Counted from the first letter of the stretch, positions 1-7,307 are shown. The stretch is 47,861 nucleotides of DNA from Gemmatimonadota bacterium (GCA_947461225.1 CANHJV010000008.1:1-47861), one strand, 5' to 3'. Made by a program: numbers and translations. The notes: generated from the letters alone by a model not told the origin.

Positions 1-194
1 GTGCCGGCGTGGACGCTGATCACGAGGTCGCCGGGCGTGTACTCGATGACGCCGCTGAGTGGCTTCACGAGCGTCGCGGTGTCGTCGTTCTCCACCGGGC
101 CGCCGTGCAGCCAGGTGCCGCTGCCCACGCCACGGACGGCCGTGTGGCCGGCAACGGTGCTACGGATGGTGGCTGCGATTTCGCTGGTGCTCAT
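1..194 (-). CDS. glcE: Glycolate oxidase FAD-binding subunit GlcE (partial, N-terminus only)
   Basis: Only the first 64 or so codons lie in the window; the gene continues past base 1. The reading frame begins with ATG at 194 and its ATG overlaps the TGA of the upstream glcD-like gene (ATGA), so the two are translationally coupled. The N-terminus contains RGVGSGTWL followed by a segment rich in small residues, which fits the start of an FAD_binding_4 (PCMH-type) domain. In glycolate oxidase, GlcD and GlcE are related FAD-binding subunits that work with the iron-sulfur subunit GlcF to oxidise glycolate to glyoxylate. The identification rests on the partial domain plus position directly after glcD; another FAD-linked oxidase subunit is possible. 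Confidence 0.72.
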   Translation of the reverse strand, partial: MSTSEIAATIRSTVAGHTAVRGVGSGTWLHGGPVENDDTATLVKPLSGVIEYTPGDLVISVHAG

Positions 195-1618
195 GGCGTG
201 ATTCGCTTCGCGCGTGGCGTGCCGTGCCACTCTTTGCAACTGTGCACCGGCACGACCTTGCCGGGATTGGCGCGGCGCTCGGGGTCGAAGACGTCGCGGA
301 TGCTGCACATGGCGGACAGTGACTCGGCGGTGAAGAGGCGCTCCATGTACGGCAGCTTGTCGAGCCCGACGCCATGTTCACCGGTAATGGTGCCGCCGAC
401 GGCGATGCAGGCGAGCATGATCTCGGACATGGCGGCATGCACGCGCGCGGACGCGTCGGCATCGCTGGCGTCGTAGGGAATGTTGGGGTGCAGGTTGCCG
501 TCGCCGGCGTGGAACACGTTGCACACCTGCACGCGATGCCGCGTGGCGATCTCGTGAATCGTCTCGAGGACCTCGGGCAAGCGCGTGCGCGGCACGACGG
601 CGTCTTGTACCACCAACGACGGTGCAATGCGTCCCATGGCACCGAAGGCTTTTTTGCGACCCTGCCACAGGCGCGTGCGGTCGGCGTCGGTGGTGGCCAC
701 GAGCACGTCGCGCGCGCCGGCGTCCATGCAGCACTGCTTGATGATGGCCACATCTTGGTCGAGTCCATCGGCCATGCCGTCCACTTCGCAGAGCAGGACG
801 GCCGCGGCGTCGATGGGATATCCGGCGGCGTAGATCGATGCCTCGACGGCGCGGATGGTGGCGTTGTCCATCATCTCGAGCGCCGCGGGCACGATGCCGG
901 TGGCGACGATGCGCGACACGGCGCGCGCGGCGGCGTTGACGCTCGGGAAATCGGCGAGCAGCGTGTGCACGGTATCGGGCAACGGCACGAGCCGTACGGT
1001 GATCTCGGTGGCCACCCCGAAGCAGCCTTCACTGCCCACGAAGAGGCCGAGGAGATCATAGTCGTCCGACTCGCCGAAGGGGTTGCCGAGGCGCGTGCAG
1101 GTGCCGTCCGGCAGCACCACGTCGCAGGCCACGACGTGATTGAGCGTGACGCCATACTTGAGACAATGCGGTCCGCCGGCGTTCTCAGCCACGTTCCCAC
1201 CGATCGTGCACACACTCTGACTGGAGGGATCGGGGGCGTACTGCAACCCGTGCTTGGCGACCGCGCGTGAGAGCTTGGCATTGACGACACCAGGCTCCAC
1301 GACGGCAATGCGATTCACCGGATCGACGTGAAGAATCTGGGTGAGGCGATTCAGGCCGAGCAGCACGACATCGTTGGCCAATGCGCCGCCGGAGAGTCCG
1401 GTACCGGCACCGCGCGGGACGAACGAGGCACCGGCGGCGGCCAAGGCCCGTACGACGGCCACGACCTCGTCCCGTGTACCAGGGAAGACGGCGAGGTTGG
1501 GAAGCGCGCGATAGCCCGGAAGCCCGTCGGCGTCATACGCAACGAGTTCGGGCGCGCGGGATTTCACCCAGCGAGGGCCGACGATGGAGGCGAGAGTGGC
1601 GAGGAGGGCGTCGCGCAT
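191..1618 (-). CDS. glcD: FAD-linked oxidase, glycolate oxidase subunit GlcD
   Basis: A 475-residue protein of the GlcD/D-lactate dehydrogenase FAD-linked oxidase family, close to the usual length of GlcD. The N-terminal half is an FAD-binding domain with the phosphate-binding stretch PRGAGTGLSGGAL near residues 69-81 and a second cofactor segment GGNVAENAGGPHCLKYG. The C-terminal half is the FAD_linked oxidase cap domain and ends with the family motif GEHGVGLDKL, followed by an FDP.R.NPGK signature. It would oxidise a 2-hydroxy acid, most likely glycolate, passing electrons through GlcE/GlcF. The start ATG at 1618 is preceded by a minus-10-like TATCTT only 5 bp upstream and no Shine-Dalgarno sequence. 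The stop overlaps the glcE start. D-lactate as substrate cannot be excluded. Confidence 0.88.
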   Translation of the reverse strand: MRDALLATLASIVGPRWVKSRAPELVAYDADGLPGYRALPNLAVFPGTRDEVVAVVRALAAAGASFVPRGAGTGLSGGALANDVVLLGLNRLTQILHVDPVNRIAVVEPGVVNAKLSRAVAKHGLQYAPDPSSQSVCTIGGNVAENAGGPHCLKYGVTLNHVVACDVVLPDGTCTRLGNPFGESDDYDLLGLFVGSEGCFGVATEITVRLVPLPDTVHTLLADFPSVNAAARAVSRIVATGIVPAALEMMDNATIRAVEASIYAAGYPIDAAAVLLCEVDGMADGLDQDVAIIKQCCMDAGARDVLVATTDADRTRLWQGRKKAFGAMGRIAPSLVVQDAVVPRTRLPEVLETIHEIATRHRVQVCNVFHAGDGNLHPNIPYDASDADASARVHAAMSEIMLACIAVGGTITGEHGVGLDKLPYMERLFTAESLSAMCSIRDVFDPERRANPGKVVPVHSCKEWHGTPRAKRITP

Positions 1619-1623
1619 GTCGT

Positions 1624-1629
1624 AAGATA
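1624..1629 (-). promoter_or_regulatory. Minus-10 element of glcD, leaderless spacing
   Basis: TATCTT on the minus strand ends 5 bp before the glcD ATG. At that distance the transcript would begin at or very near the start codon. There is no Shine-Dalgarno sequence between it and the ATG. The same hexamer stands 6 bp before the reductase gene at 5206. Inferred from sequence only. Confidence 0.5.
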
Positions 1630-1654
1630 GCGGCGCGAAACGCGAACCCGCTGC

Positions 1655-1686
1655 GCTCGCGAGCTGATCGCGATCCGATCGCGAGC
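1655..1686 (-). terminator. Inverted repeat between the receiver gene and glcD
   Basis: GCTCGCGA at 1655-1662 and TCGCGAGC at 1679-1686 form a perfect 8-bp stem around a 16-nt loop. It lies just after the stop codon of the receiver gene (minus strand) and upstream of the glcD minus-10 box. No U-tract follows, so if it terminates transcription it is not a classic intrinsic terminator. Confidence 0.4.
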
Positions 1687-1692
1687 GGCGAG

Positions 1693-2073
1693 CTACGGCA
1701 CGATGGACGTGACCAGCGTTTTCAGCGTCGCGAGCTCGAACGGCTTTTGCAGCACATGCGGATGGCTGGCGAGCGCGGTGCCCGGGGTGGCTTCGGAGAC
1801 GGAATCGCCGGTGGACAGGATCAGGCGGGCGGCGACCGCCGGGCGGCTGGACATCATGGTGTACAGCACGTCCTCCCCGGATACGCCCGGGAGGTGCAGA
1901 TCGCAGATGACGAGGTCGACGCGGCTGTCGCCCGCATCGTCGCTCGCCAGAAGTTGGGTAATCGCCGTCTGGCCATCTCCGGCTTCGGAGACAGTCCAGT
2001 GTTGACGCTCGAACCAGCGCTTCAGCGCGAAGCGGATGCCTGGCTCGTCGTCAACGATCAGTACGCGGGGCAA
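1693..2073 (-). CDS. Stand-alone response-regulator receiver protein
   Basis: A single receiver (REC) domain with no output domain. Counting from the TTG at 2073, the acidic pair is D8/D9, the phospho-acceptor is D58 in VICDLHLPG, the switch threonine is T88 in LSTGD and the conserved lysine is K110 in LQKPF, so the site is complete. Length from this start is 126 residues, normal for a CheY/Spo0F-like protein. An upstream ATG at 2148 would add about 25 residues, but they are encoded by the 13-bp hairpin at 2108-2139 and look non-coding; the TTG has GGAG 6 bp before it. Cognate kinase unknown; the hybrid kinase at 17477 is one candidate, but nothing links them directly. Confidence 0.85.
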   Translation of the reverse strand: MPRVLIVDDEPGIRFALKRWFERQHWTVSEAGDGQTAITQLLASDDAGDSRVDLVICDLHLPGVSGEDVLYTMMSSRPAVAARLILSTGDSVSEATPGTALASHPHVLQKPFELATLKTLVTSIVP

Positions 2074-2107
2074 CTGCAGCTCCAGAACGACCGGGAGGGA
2101 AAGAACG

Positions 2108-2139
2108 AACGGGTGTTCGTAGACACACGAACACCCGTT
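2108..2139 (-). terminator. Perfect 13-bp hairpin after the sigma-factor gene
   Basis: AACGGGTGTTCGT at 2108-2120 and its exact reverse complement at 2127-2139 enclose a 6-nt loop. Read on the minus strand the stem is followed by a moderately T-rich run (CGTTCTTT). It lies between the sigma-factor stop and the receiver TTG start, so it most likely ends the sigma-factor transcript, or acts as a 5'-leader hairpin for the receiver gene. Confidence 0.65.
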
Positions 2140-2217
2140 ACCAAACACCGATGAATAACTAACGCGGAATGTACTGTTCGGGAATTCCCGTGGGAGAGTC
2201 CGTTCCGGAACCCTACG

Positions 2218-3126
2218 TCAGGCTGCTCCCCAGAATCCGGCCAGGGCACGGCCATCGGGCGACTCGCGCAGCTTTTCGAAGGCACGTTCGCGGATCTGAC
2301 GGATTCGCTCACGGGTGACACCCATGAGGGCGCCGATGCGCTCGAGGGTCATGGCTTCTGCCCCTTCGTCGAGCCCGTAGTACAGATAGAGGATCTTGCG
2401 TTCGCGCGGGGTGAGGTACTTCCGGAACACCCGGTCGATGAACTCCCGCATGAGGCGGAAGTCGGTGCCTTCTTCGATGTCGGTGTGCGTCTCGCCGGCA
2501 AAGCGCTCGCCGAGGGTGGACGCCTCGCGATCCTGGCGATCGATGGGGGCGTCGAGGGAGACTTCGGTGCTGGTGATCTGGCGGGCGTTGCGGATCTGCT
2601 CGATGGGCTCCTGGAGGAGCTTGGCCATTTCCGCATCGGTGGGCTCGCGATTGAGCACCTGATTGAGCACCATCTCTCCGCGGGCCATGCGGATGAGCTG
2701 GGAGTTCTGGTTGAGCGGGATCCGGACGCTGCGGGTTTGCTCCGCGAGGGCCTTGAGGACGGCCTGCCGGACCCACCACACCGCATACGAGATGAACTTG
2801 ACGCCCTGATCGGGATCGAACTTGCGGACCGCTTTGAGGAGGCCCTCGTTGCCGATGGCGACGAGTTCGGAGAGATCGAGACCGTGTCCCTGATACTTCT
2901 TCACGTAGCTGATCACGAACCGGAGGTTCGCGGTCACGAGGCGCTCGGCGGCCGCCTCATCACCCTTTTGGGCGAGCCGAGCGAGACGACGCTCTTCGGC
3001 TGCATCCGTGATCAGGGGGAGCTTCTGGATATCGTGAAGGTACTGATCGAAGGCAGTGGAAGGGGACGAACGGAAAAAGCCCTTGGAGCGGGCTTCGGTG
3101 GTCCTGGTCGCGGCAGCTGCCTGCAT
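2218..3126 (-). CDS. RNA polymerase sigma-70 factor, RpoD/SigA-like (group 1 or 2)
   Basis: A 302-residue sigma-70 protein. Region 1.2 begins near residue 24 (DQYLHDIQKLPLIT), region 2 spans about 61-131 and includes the core-binding and minus-10 recognition helices (ELVAIGNEGLLKAV, FISYAVWWVRQAV), region 3 about 139-215, and region 4 with its helix-turn-helix covers about 259-290 (LERIGALMGVTRERIRQIRE). There is no long region 1.1 or non-conserved insert, so it is shorter than E. coli RpoD and matches the compact primary sigma factors of several phyla, or a group 2 paralogue. The start ATG has GAGGG a few bases upstream. It has its own TTGACC/TATCGT promoter and a strong hairpin after the stop, so it is probably monocistronic. 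Whether it is the housekeeping sigma cannot be decided from the window. Confidence 0.92.
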   Translation of the reverse strand: MQAAAATRTTEARSKGFFRSSPSTAFDQYLHDIQKLPLITDAAEERRLARLAQKGDEAAAERLVTANLRFVISYVKKYQGHGLDLSELVAIGNEGLLKAVRKFDPDQGVKFISYAVWWVRQAVLKALAEQTRSVRIPLNQNSQLIRMARGEMVLNQVLNREPTDAEMAKLLQEPIEQIRNARQITSTEVSLDAPIDRQDREASTLGERFAGETHTDIEEGTDFRLMREFIDRVFRKYLTPRERKILYLYYGLDEGAEAMTLERIGALMGVTRERIRQIRERAFEKLRESPDGRALAGFWGAA

Positions 3127-3195
3127 ACGCCCTCGCCGAACTATGTGCCTGAACGACGGGGTCCAGACTCGGCCCTGTCAGGAGGTGGGAAGGCC

Positions 3196-3224
3196 ACGAT
3201 AATGGCGGGATACTGAGCGGTCAA
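3196..3224 (-). promoter_or_regulatory. Sigma-70-type promoter of the sigma-factor gene
   Basis: Minus-35 TTGACC (3219-3224), a 17-bp spacer and minus-10 TATCGT (3196-3201) on the minus strand. The transcript would begin near 3189, giving a leader of about 60 nt before the ATG at 3126. Best complete promoter match in this part of the window. Confidence 0.6.
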
Positions 3225-3365
3225 TGAAAATCTTTACAGTCGACGTAATTGGCGCATTTACGAAGCATTTGTGCGACGGTATCGCGACAGTGAGCTGGTG
3301 TTCTATCACCAAGTGAAGGGGGTATCACACTCGGTGAAGCGAGCTGTGCCGTAACGCGTGGTGGT

Positions 3366-3444
3366 GGCGCCACAGGGCGGTGGGTGCTGGTGGCTTTGGG
3401 CTAATGGTTTGGGGTAATGGGTAGTGGGTACTGGGTAATGGGTT
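3366..3444. repeat. Heptanucleotide repeat element, family B, copy 1 (single arm)
   Basis: From about 3391 to 3444 the sequence is a run of degenerate 7-mers of the form NNNTGGG, including TTTGGGG, TAATGGG, TAGTGGG and TACTGGG in constant 7-nt phase; 3366-3390 holds more degraded words. It ends inside the aroB stop codon: the TAG (minus strand) is part of the last word. Only the G-rich arm is present. The same words in similar order occur at 27858-28010 and 47648-47762. The rest of this 318-bp gap (3127-3365) holds the sigma-factor promoter and otherwise nothing I can identify. Confidence 0.85.
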
Positions 3445-4548
3445 CTAGAGCGCGGACTTTACCGCGTCATCGCTGACCGCGACCGACCATTTTCCCTCGG
3501 CGGCTTCCATTTCGCCGATGCCGCGGGGGAGAGAATACCGCGCCGCCCCCCCTCTCGCCTTCTTGTCGCCGTGGGTGGCGGCGACGATGTCATCGAGGCT
3601 GATGCCGGTCGGGAGGCGCGACGGCAGGCCGGCCCGTGTCACGGCGTCGGCGATCGCGAGCGACAGCCCCTCGCGCGCCAGACCGATCGACTCGGCGATA
3701 CGGGCTTCCGCGACCATCCCCATCGCGACCGCGTCGCCGTGGAGGAGCTCGAAGTTGAGCACCCGCTCCACCGCGTGGGCGATGGTATGGCCGAAGTTGA
3801 GGATCTGCCGGAGTCCGCCCTCGCGGGTGTCTTCGGCGACGACGTCGGCCTTGATGCGCACACTGCCCGTAATGAGCGTGGTGATCGTGGCGGCGAAGTT
3901 GGGGGCCGAGGCGCCGCGGTCGCGGACAGCGTCGGCGAACTGGAGGACGGCGTCGAAGTAGGGCGCGTCGGCGATGACGCCGTGTTTGATCATTTCGGCC
4001 ATCCCGCTACGCAGCACGTCGTCCGGGAGCGTCACGAGCACCTCGGGGTCGATGACCACGGCCGACGGATTGTGAAACGCGCCGACGAGGTTCTTGCCGA
4101 AGGGGGTATCGACGGCGGTCTTGCCGCCCACCGAGGCGTCGACCATGGCCAGCAGCGTGGTCGGCACCTGCACGACGGGGAGTCCGCGCATGAAGGTGGA
4201 GGCCACGAACCCGGCCAGGTCGCCGATCACGCCACCGCCCACGGCGACCACGGTGGTATCGCGTCCGGCGCCCCATTCCAGCAGGGCGTCGGTGAGCTCG
4301 GCCCACCGGGCGCGTGTCTTCTCCTGCTCCCCCGGAGGGATGGTGAACAGGTGCGTGCGATCGGCCGGGAACTGGGCCGTGATGGCGTCGGCGTGCAACC
4401 GTGCGACGGTGGTATCGCTGATGACCGCCACGCGATGCGACGGGGCCGCGAGCTGCGCAATCTCCCCGATGCGCTGCCGCACCCCGGCCCGGCAGTAGAC
4501 CGGATACGGCAGCGGCAACTGCAGCGGTTCGGGATGCGCGTCGGACAC
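3445..4548 (-). CDS. aroB: 3-dehydroquinate synthase
   Basis: A 367-residue AroB, the second enzyme of the shikimate pathway, converting DAHP to 3-dehydroquinate with NAD and a divalent metal. The NAD/metal core is clear: PGGEQ-like PPGEQEKT, GGGVIGDLAGFVASTFMRG, the PTTLLAMVDASVGGKT segment, and KNLVGAFHNP. Metal-ligand regions GMAEMIKHG, LNFGHTIAHAVE and LLHGDAVAMGM follow in the usual order. Length is typical. The start is GTG at 4548, which shares one base with the TAG of the upstream adenosyltransferase gene (TAGTG), so the two genes are translationally coupled. Its stop codon lies within heptamer element B1. Confidence 0.96.
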   Translation of the reverse strand: MSDAHPEPLQLPLPYPVYCRAGVRQRIGEIAQLAAPSHRVAVISDTTVARLHADAITAQFPADRTHLFTIPPGEQEKTRARWAELTDALLEWGAGRDTTVVAVGGGVIGDLAGFVASTFMRGLPVVQVPTTLLAMVDASVGGKTAVDTPFGKNLVGAFHNPSAVVIDPEVLVTLPDDVLRSGMAEMIKHGVIADAPYFDAVLQFADAVRDRGASAPNFAATITTLITGSVRIKADVVAEDTREGGLRQILNFGHTIAHAVERVLNFELLHGDAVAMGMVAEARIAESIGLAREGLSLAIADAVTRAGLPSRLPTGISLDDIVAATHGDKKARGGAARYSLPRGIGEMEAAEGKWSVAVSDDAVKSAL

Positions 4549-5093
4549 TACCAGGTCACCTCGCCCGCGCCGGCCCGCTTGTTGGCGACGCGGGCGAGCA
4601 TGAACAGGAGATCGGACAGTCGGTTCAGGTAGACCACGACCATGGCGGGTAGGTCGATCTCCGACGAGAGGTGCACCACCCGCCGTTCGGCGCGTCGGCA
4701 GACGGTCCGCGCCACATGCAGGGCGGCGGATTTCGGCGTGCCACCGGGAATGATGAAGCTGGTGAGCGGGTCCAGCTCCGCCTCACAGGCATCGATGGCC
4801 CGCTCGAGTTCCTCGATGCGCTGCTCGTCGATGCGCGCCTTGGAGAGCTGTTCCTTCATCTTCTCATGATCGGGCGTCGCCAACAGCGCGCCGATGGCGA
4901 AGAGATCGCGCTGTACGGGCACGAGCACTTCGTCGATCCGCGGCATCATGTCGATCGAGCGCGCCAGCCCGAGTGATGCATTGAGTTCGTCCACGTCGCC
5001 ATAGGCTTCGACGCGGGGATGGTCCTTGCCAACCTTGCCGCCACCAAAGAGGGCGGTCGCGCCCTCGTCACCTGCTCGGGTGTAGATCTTCAT
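4548..5093 (-). CDS. Cob(I)yrinic acid a,c-diamide adenosyltransferase, PduO type
   Basis: 181 residues. The N-terminus carries the ATP-binding signature TRAGDEGATALFGGGKVGKD (residues 4-23), followed by YGDVDELNASLG; the C-terminal helices contain RTVCRRAERRVV and YLNRLSDLLFMLAR, the residues that form the active site between subunits. PduO-type enzymes transfer the adenosyl group of ATP to cob(I)alamin and act as trimers in the cytoplasm. The ATG at 5093 is chosen because the extra upstream codons in this frame come from heptamer repeat A1. A minus-10-like TATTAT ends 5 bp before the ATG. Coupling to aroB is by TAGTG overlap; the metabolic link between the two is not obvious. Confidence 0.95.
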   Translation of the reverse strand: MKIYTRAGDEGATALFGGGKVGKDHPRVEAYGDVDELNASLGLARSIDMMPRIDEVLVPVQRDLFAIGALLATPDHEKMKEQLSKARIDEQRIEELERAIDACEAELDPLTSFIIPGGTPKSAALHVARTVCRRAERRVVHLSSEIDLPAMVVVYLNRLSDLLFMLARVANKRAGAGEVTW

Positions 5094-5098
5094 CCTGC

Positions 5099-5104
5099 AT
5101 AATA
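5099..5104 (-). promoter_or_regulatory. Minus-10 element of the adenosyltransferase gene
   Basis: TATTAT on the minus strand, 5 bp before the ATG at 5093. The region where a minus-35 box should lie is already heptamer repeat A1. Leaderless transcription is inferred; an AGG adjacent to the ATG could be a very close, weak ribosome site. Confidence 0.5.
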
Positions 5105-5187
5105 CGAGGGAGTAGGGAGTAAGGGGTATGGAGTACGGGGTAGTCCGGTGCATCGACTCCCTGCCCCATACTCCCTACCCCCTACTT
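5105..5187. repeat. Heptanucleotide inverted repeat element, family A, copy 1
   Basis: The left arm (5105-5143) is made of G-rich 7-mers such as TAGGGAG, TAAGGGG, TATGGAG and TACGGGG. A 12-nt centre follows, then the right arm (5156-5187) of complementary C-rich words such as CTCCCTA and CCCCATA. Both arms keep 7-nt phase. It fills the whole gap between two divergent genes and lies between their minus-10 boxes (5099-5104 and 5194-5199), so both minus-35 regions fall in the repeat. Translation of the arms gives artefactual N-terminal extensions of both genes. Confidence 0.9.
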
Positions 5188-5193
5188 CGCCGT

Positions 5194-5199
5194 TATCTT
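5194..5199 (+). promoter_or_regulatory. Minus-10 element of the reductase gene
   Basis: TATCTT ends 6 bp before the ATG at 5206, with no Shine-Dalgarno sequence, so the transcript is predicted to be leaderless. It is the same hexamer as before glcD. Confidence 0.5.
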
Positions 5200-5205
5200 T
5201 GGCGC

Positions 5206-6240
5206 ATGACGACCCATCCTATCCGCGACCTCACCATCATCGGCGGCGGCCCCACGGGCTTGTTCGCTCTATTTTATGCCGGTATGCGCGGCGCGACGGC
5301 CCAGATCGTCGATGCGCTTCCGGAGCTTGGCGGCCAGCTCACGGCGCTCTACCCGGAGAAATACATCTTCGACGTGGCGGGCTACCCTCGGGTGCTGGCG
5401 AAGGATCTGGTCCGGAATCTCACGGAGCAGGCCAAGCAGTTCCATCAGGAGACGGGCATCCCGGCGCACCTGGGGCAGCGCGTGGTCGGCCTCGAGGAAG
5501 AGGACGGGCATTTCGTGCTGGTCACGGAGACGGATCGGTTCCCCACGCGCGCGGTGGTGATCGCCGCCGGCATCGGCGCCTTCAGCCCGCGCAAGCTGCC
5601 GCAGCCGTTCGCGGCGGAATGGTATGGCCGCGGCGTCGATGCCCTGGTCTCCACGCCCGAGGCGTACCGCGATCGCGATGTGCTCATCATCGGCGGCGGA
5701 GACTCGGCGTTCGATTGGTGCGCGCAGCTGCGTGACAAAGCGAAGTCGGTCACGCTGGTGCATCGCAGCGACCGCTTCCGTGCGCATGCCGCCACGGTAT
5801 CGGAAGTGCAGGCCGCCGCCGCGGCCCATGATGGCAACGTGGCGGTGCACACGTTCCACGAAATCGATGCGATCATGGGCGAGGATCGCATCACCGGCGT
5901 GCGCTTGAAGGACGTGAAGACCAAGGAAACGCGCGAGATGGCCTGCGACGCGATCCTACCGATGCTCGGCTACGTGTCAGACCTCGGCACCCTGCTGGAG
6001 TGGGGCCTCGACATCGAGAAGGACGAGATCAAGGTTTCCACGACCATGGACACGGGGCGCGCCGGTGTGTATGCCGCGGGCGACATCACCACGTACCCGG
6101 GTAAGCTGAAGCTGATCGCGGCCGGCTTCTCCGAAGCCGCGATCGCGGTGAACCAGGCGGTGCACTGGATCTATCCCGACAAGAAAGTCGCGCCGGGGCA
6201 CTCGTCGAATCTGGCGGTATTCGGTCAGAAGGACGACTGA
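5206..6240 (+). CDS. Ferredoxin/flavodoxin-NADP+ reductase, thioredoxin-reductase-like type
   Basis: 344 residues with two dinucleotide-binding folds: the FAD motif GGGPTG at residues 13-18, and the NADPH motif GGGDSA at 163-168. The second FAD signature YAAGDITTYPGK is near the C-terminus, followed by SEAAIAVNQAV and an extension ending in SSNLAVF. The redox-active CxxC expected between the two folds of a thioredoxin reductase is absent (C172 stands alone), and the C-terminal extension is as in the TrxR-like ferredoxin-NADP reductases of green sulfur bacteria and Bacillus YumC. It would pass electrons between NADPH and ferredoxin or flavodoxin in the cytoplasm. Start ATG at 5206 is chosen because upstream codons lie in repeat A1. 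Confidence 0.88.
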   Translation: MTTHPIRDLTIIGGGPTGLFALFYAGMRGATAQIVDALPELGGQLTALYPEKYIFDVAGYPRVLAKDLVRNLTEQAKQFHQETGIPAHLGQRVVGLEEEDGHFVLVTETDRFPTRAVVIAAGIGAFSPRKLPQPFAAEWYGRGVDALVSTPEAYRDRDVLIIGGGDSAFDWCAQLRDKAKSVTLVHRSDRFRAHAATVSEVQAAAAAHDGNVAVHTFHEIDAIMGEDRITGVRLKDVKTKETREMACDAILPMLGYVSDLGTLLEWGLDIEKDEIKVSTTMDTGRAGVYAAGDITTYPGKLKLIAAGFSEAAIAVNQAVHWIYPDKKVAPGHSSNLAVFGQKDD

Positions 6241-6258
6241 GTGCTTTCGGACGGACTC

Positions 6259-6380
6259 GTAGGTCGTTGATGGATCGAAATTTGACGCGAAGACCGCGGA
6301 GCACGCGAACTTCGCGGCCTTCGCGTCAAGTAGTCGACCTGTCCGCTCTCACCGCACCTGCGGCGGAGTAGCCGACCTAC
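6259..6380. terminator. Nested inverted repeat between convergent genes (probable bidirectional terminator)
   Basis: An inner stem pairs TTGACGCGAAGACCGCG (6282-6298) with its near-exact complement at 6313-6329, with one mismatch in 17 bp and a 14-nt loop. An outer pair, GTAGGTCG (6259-6266) and CGACCTAC (6373-6380), is perfect over 8 bp and includes the stop codon of the ABC permease. It separates the reductase (plus) from the permease (minus), as a shared terminator would, but without U-tracts. Confidence 0.65.
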
Positions 6381-7294
6381 GCCCGCACGCGCGGATCGGC
6401 TTTCTGATACGCGAGATCGGTCACCAGATTCACCAGTACGAACACCACCGACAGGAACAGCACGGCCCCCTGTACGGCGGGGAGGTCGCGTCGTGAAATG
6501 GCCATCACCACGTAGCGACCAATCCCAGGCCAGCTGAAGATCGTTTCGGTGAGAATGCTGCCCGTGAGATAGGCGCCGAAGTCGAGGCCGATCACGGTGA
6601 TTACCGGGATCAGCGCGTTGCGCAGGGCGTGGCGGATGATCACGCCCGACTCTGTGAGCCCTTTGGCGCGAGCCGTGCGCACGAAGTCGGCGCCCAGGAC
6701 CTCGAGCATCGACGAGCGCGTCACGCGGGCGAGGTAGGCGATGGAGCGCGAGCCGAGCGCCAGCGCTGGGAGAATCAGAAACTCGATGCCCCCGTACCCA
6801 GAGGCGGGCAGCCAGCGCAGGGTGACGGCGAAGAGCAGGATCAACAGCAGGCCGATCCAGTACACGGGGAACGAGATGCCGAGATAGGTCGTGGCCAGCG
6901 CGAGTCGATCGAACCAGCCGTTGGGGCGCACGGCGGCGAGCACGCCAATGGTGATGCCGCAGATCGTCGCCAGGAGCATGGCGGCGGTTGCCAGCAGCAG
7001 CGTGCGCGGAAAGCGCTCGGCGATGTCGGTGATGATCGGTCGATTGGTCACGTACGACCGGCCCAGGTCACCCTGCAGCACGCCGCTGGCGTAGTGGAGA
7101 AACTGCGCTGGGAGCGGGTCGTCGAGCCGGAGTTCGGCGCGGAGCCGCGCAATCGTGGCCGGGTCGGCCCGTTCGCCCACCATCGCCTGCACGGGATCCC
7201 CCGGCGCGACGTAGAGCAGAAGGAACACGACGACCAGCACCCCCGCCAGCGTGGGCAGGGAGAGTAGAAGGCGGCGGGCGAGCAGGGGCAGCAT
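6377..7294 (-). CDS. ABC transporter permease, peptide/nickel (DppB/OppB) family
   Basis: 305 residues. The N-terminus (RRLLLSLPTLAGVLVVVFLLLYVAPGDP, first membrane helix ending in APGDP) and the EAA loop near residues 204-230 (FVRTARAKGLTESGVIIRHAL) are typical of the DppB-type subunit of peptide importers. About six membrane segments are visible. It would form a heterodimeric channel with a DppC-type partner, which is not in the window. The probable substrate-binding lipoprotein is at 8828-10456, on the same strand but separated by an oppositely oriented diguanylate cyclase. A minus-10 box 7 bp before the ATG shows it has its own promoter. The substrate (peptide, nickel or other) cannot be told. 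Confidence 0.92.
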   Translation of the reverse strand: MLPLLARRLLLSLPTLAGVLVVVFLLLYVAPGDPVQAMVGERADPATIARLRAELRLDDPLPAQFLHYASGVLQGDLGRSYVTNRPIITDIAERFPRTLLLATAAMLLATICGITIGVLAAVRPNGWFDRLALATTYLGISFPVYWIGLLLILLFAVTLRWLPASGYGGIEFLILPALALGSRSIAYLARVTRSSMLEVLGADFVRTARAKGLTESGVIIRHALRNALIPVITVIGLDFGAYLTGSILTETIFSWPGIGRYVVMAISRRDLPAVQGAVLFLSVVFVLVNLVTDLAYQKADPRVRA

Positions 7295-7301
7295 GTCAGG
7301 A

Positions 7302-7307
7302 ACATTA
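7302..7307 (-). promoter_or_regulatory. Minus-10 element of the ABC permease gene
   Basis: TAATGT on the minus strand, 7 bp before the ATG at 7294, with no Shine-Dalgarno sequence. The 98-bp divergent gap 7295-7392 contains this box and, for the plus-strand cyclase gene, no promoter I can name with confidence. Confidence 0.45.

Noticed and set aside
5098-5190. Rho-independent terminators at the heptamer elements
   Set aside because: The arms have C- or G-rich ends without a U-tract, and several lie in promoter or divergent regions, so simple terminators do not explain them.
5128-6240. N-terminal extensions of the reductase (5128) and adenosyltransferase (5153)
   Set aside because: The extra residues are translations of the heptamer repeat; both proteins begin at family-typical starts downstream.
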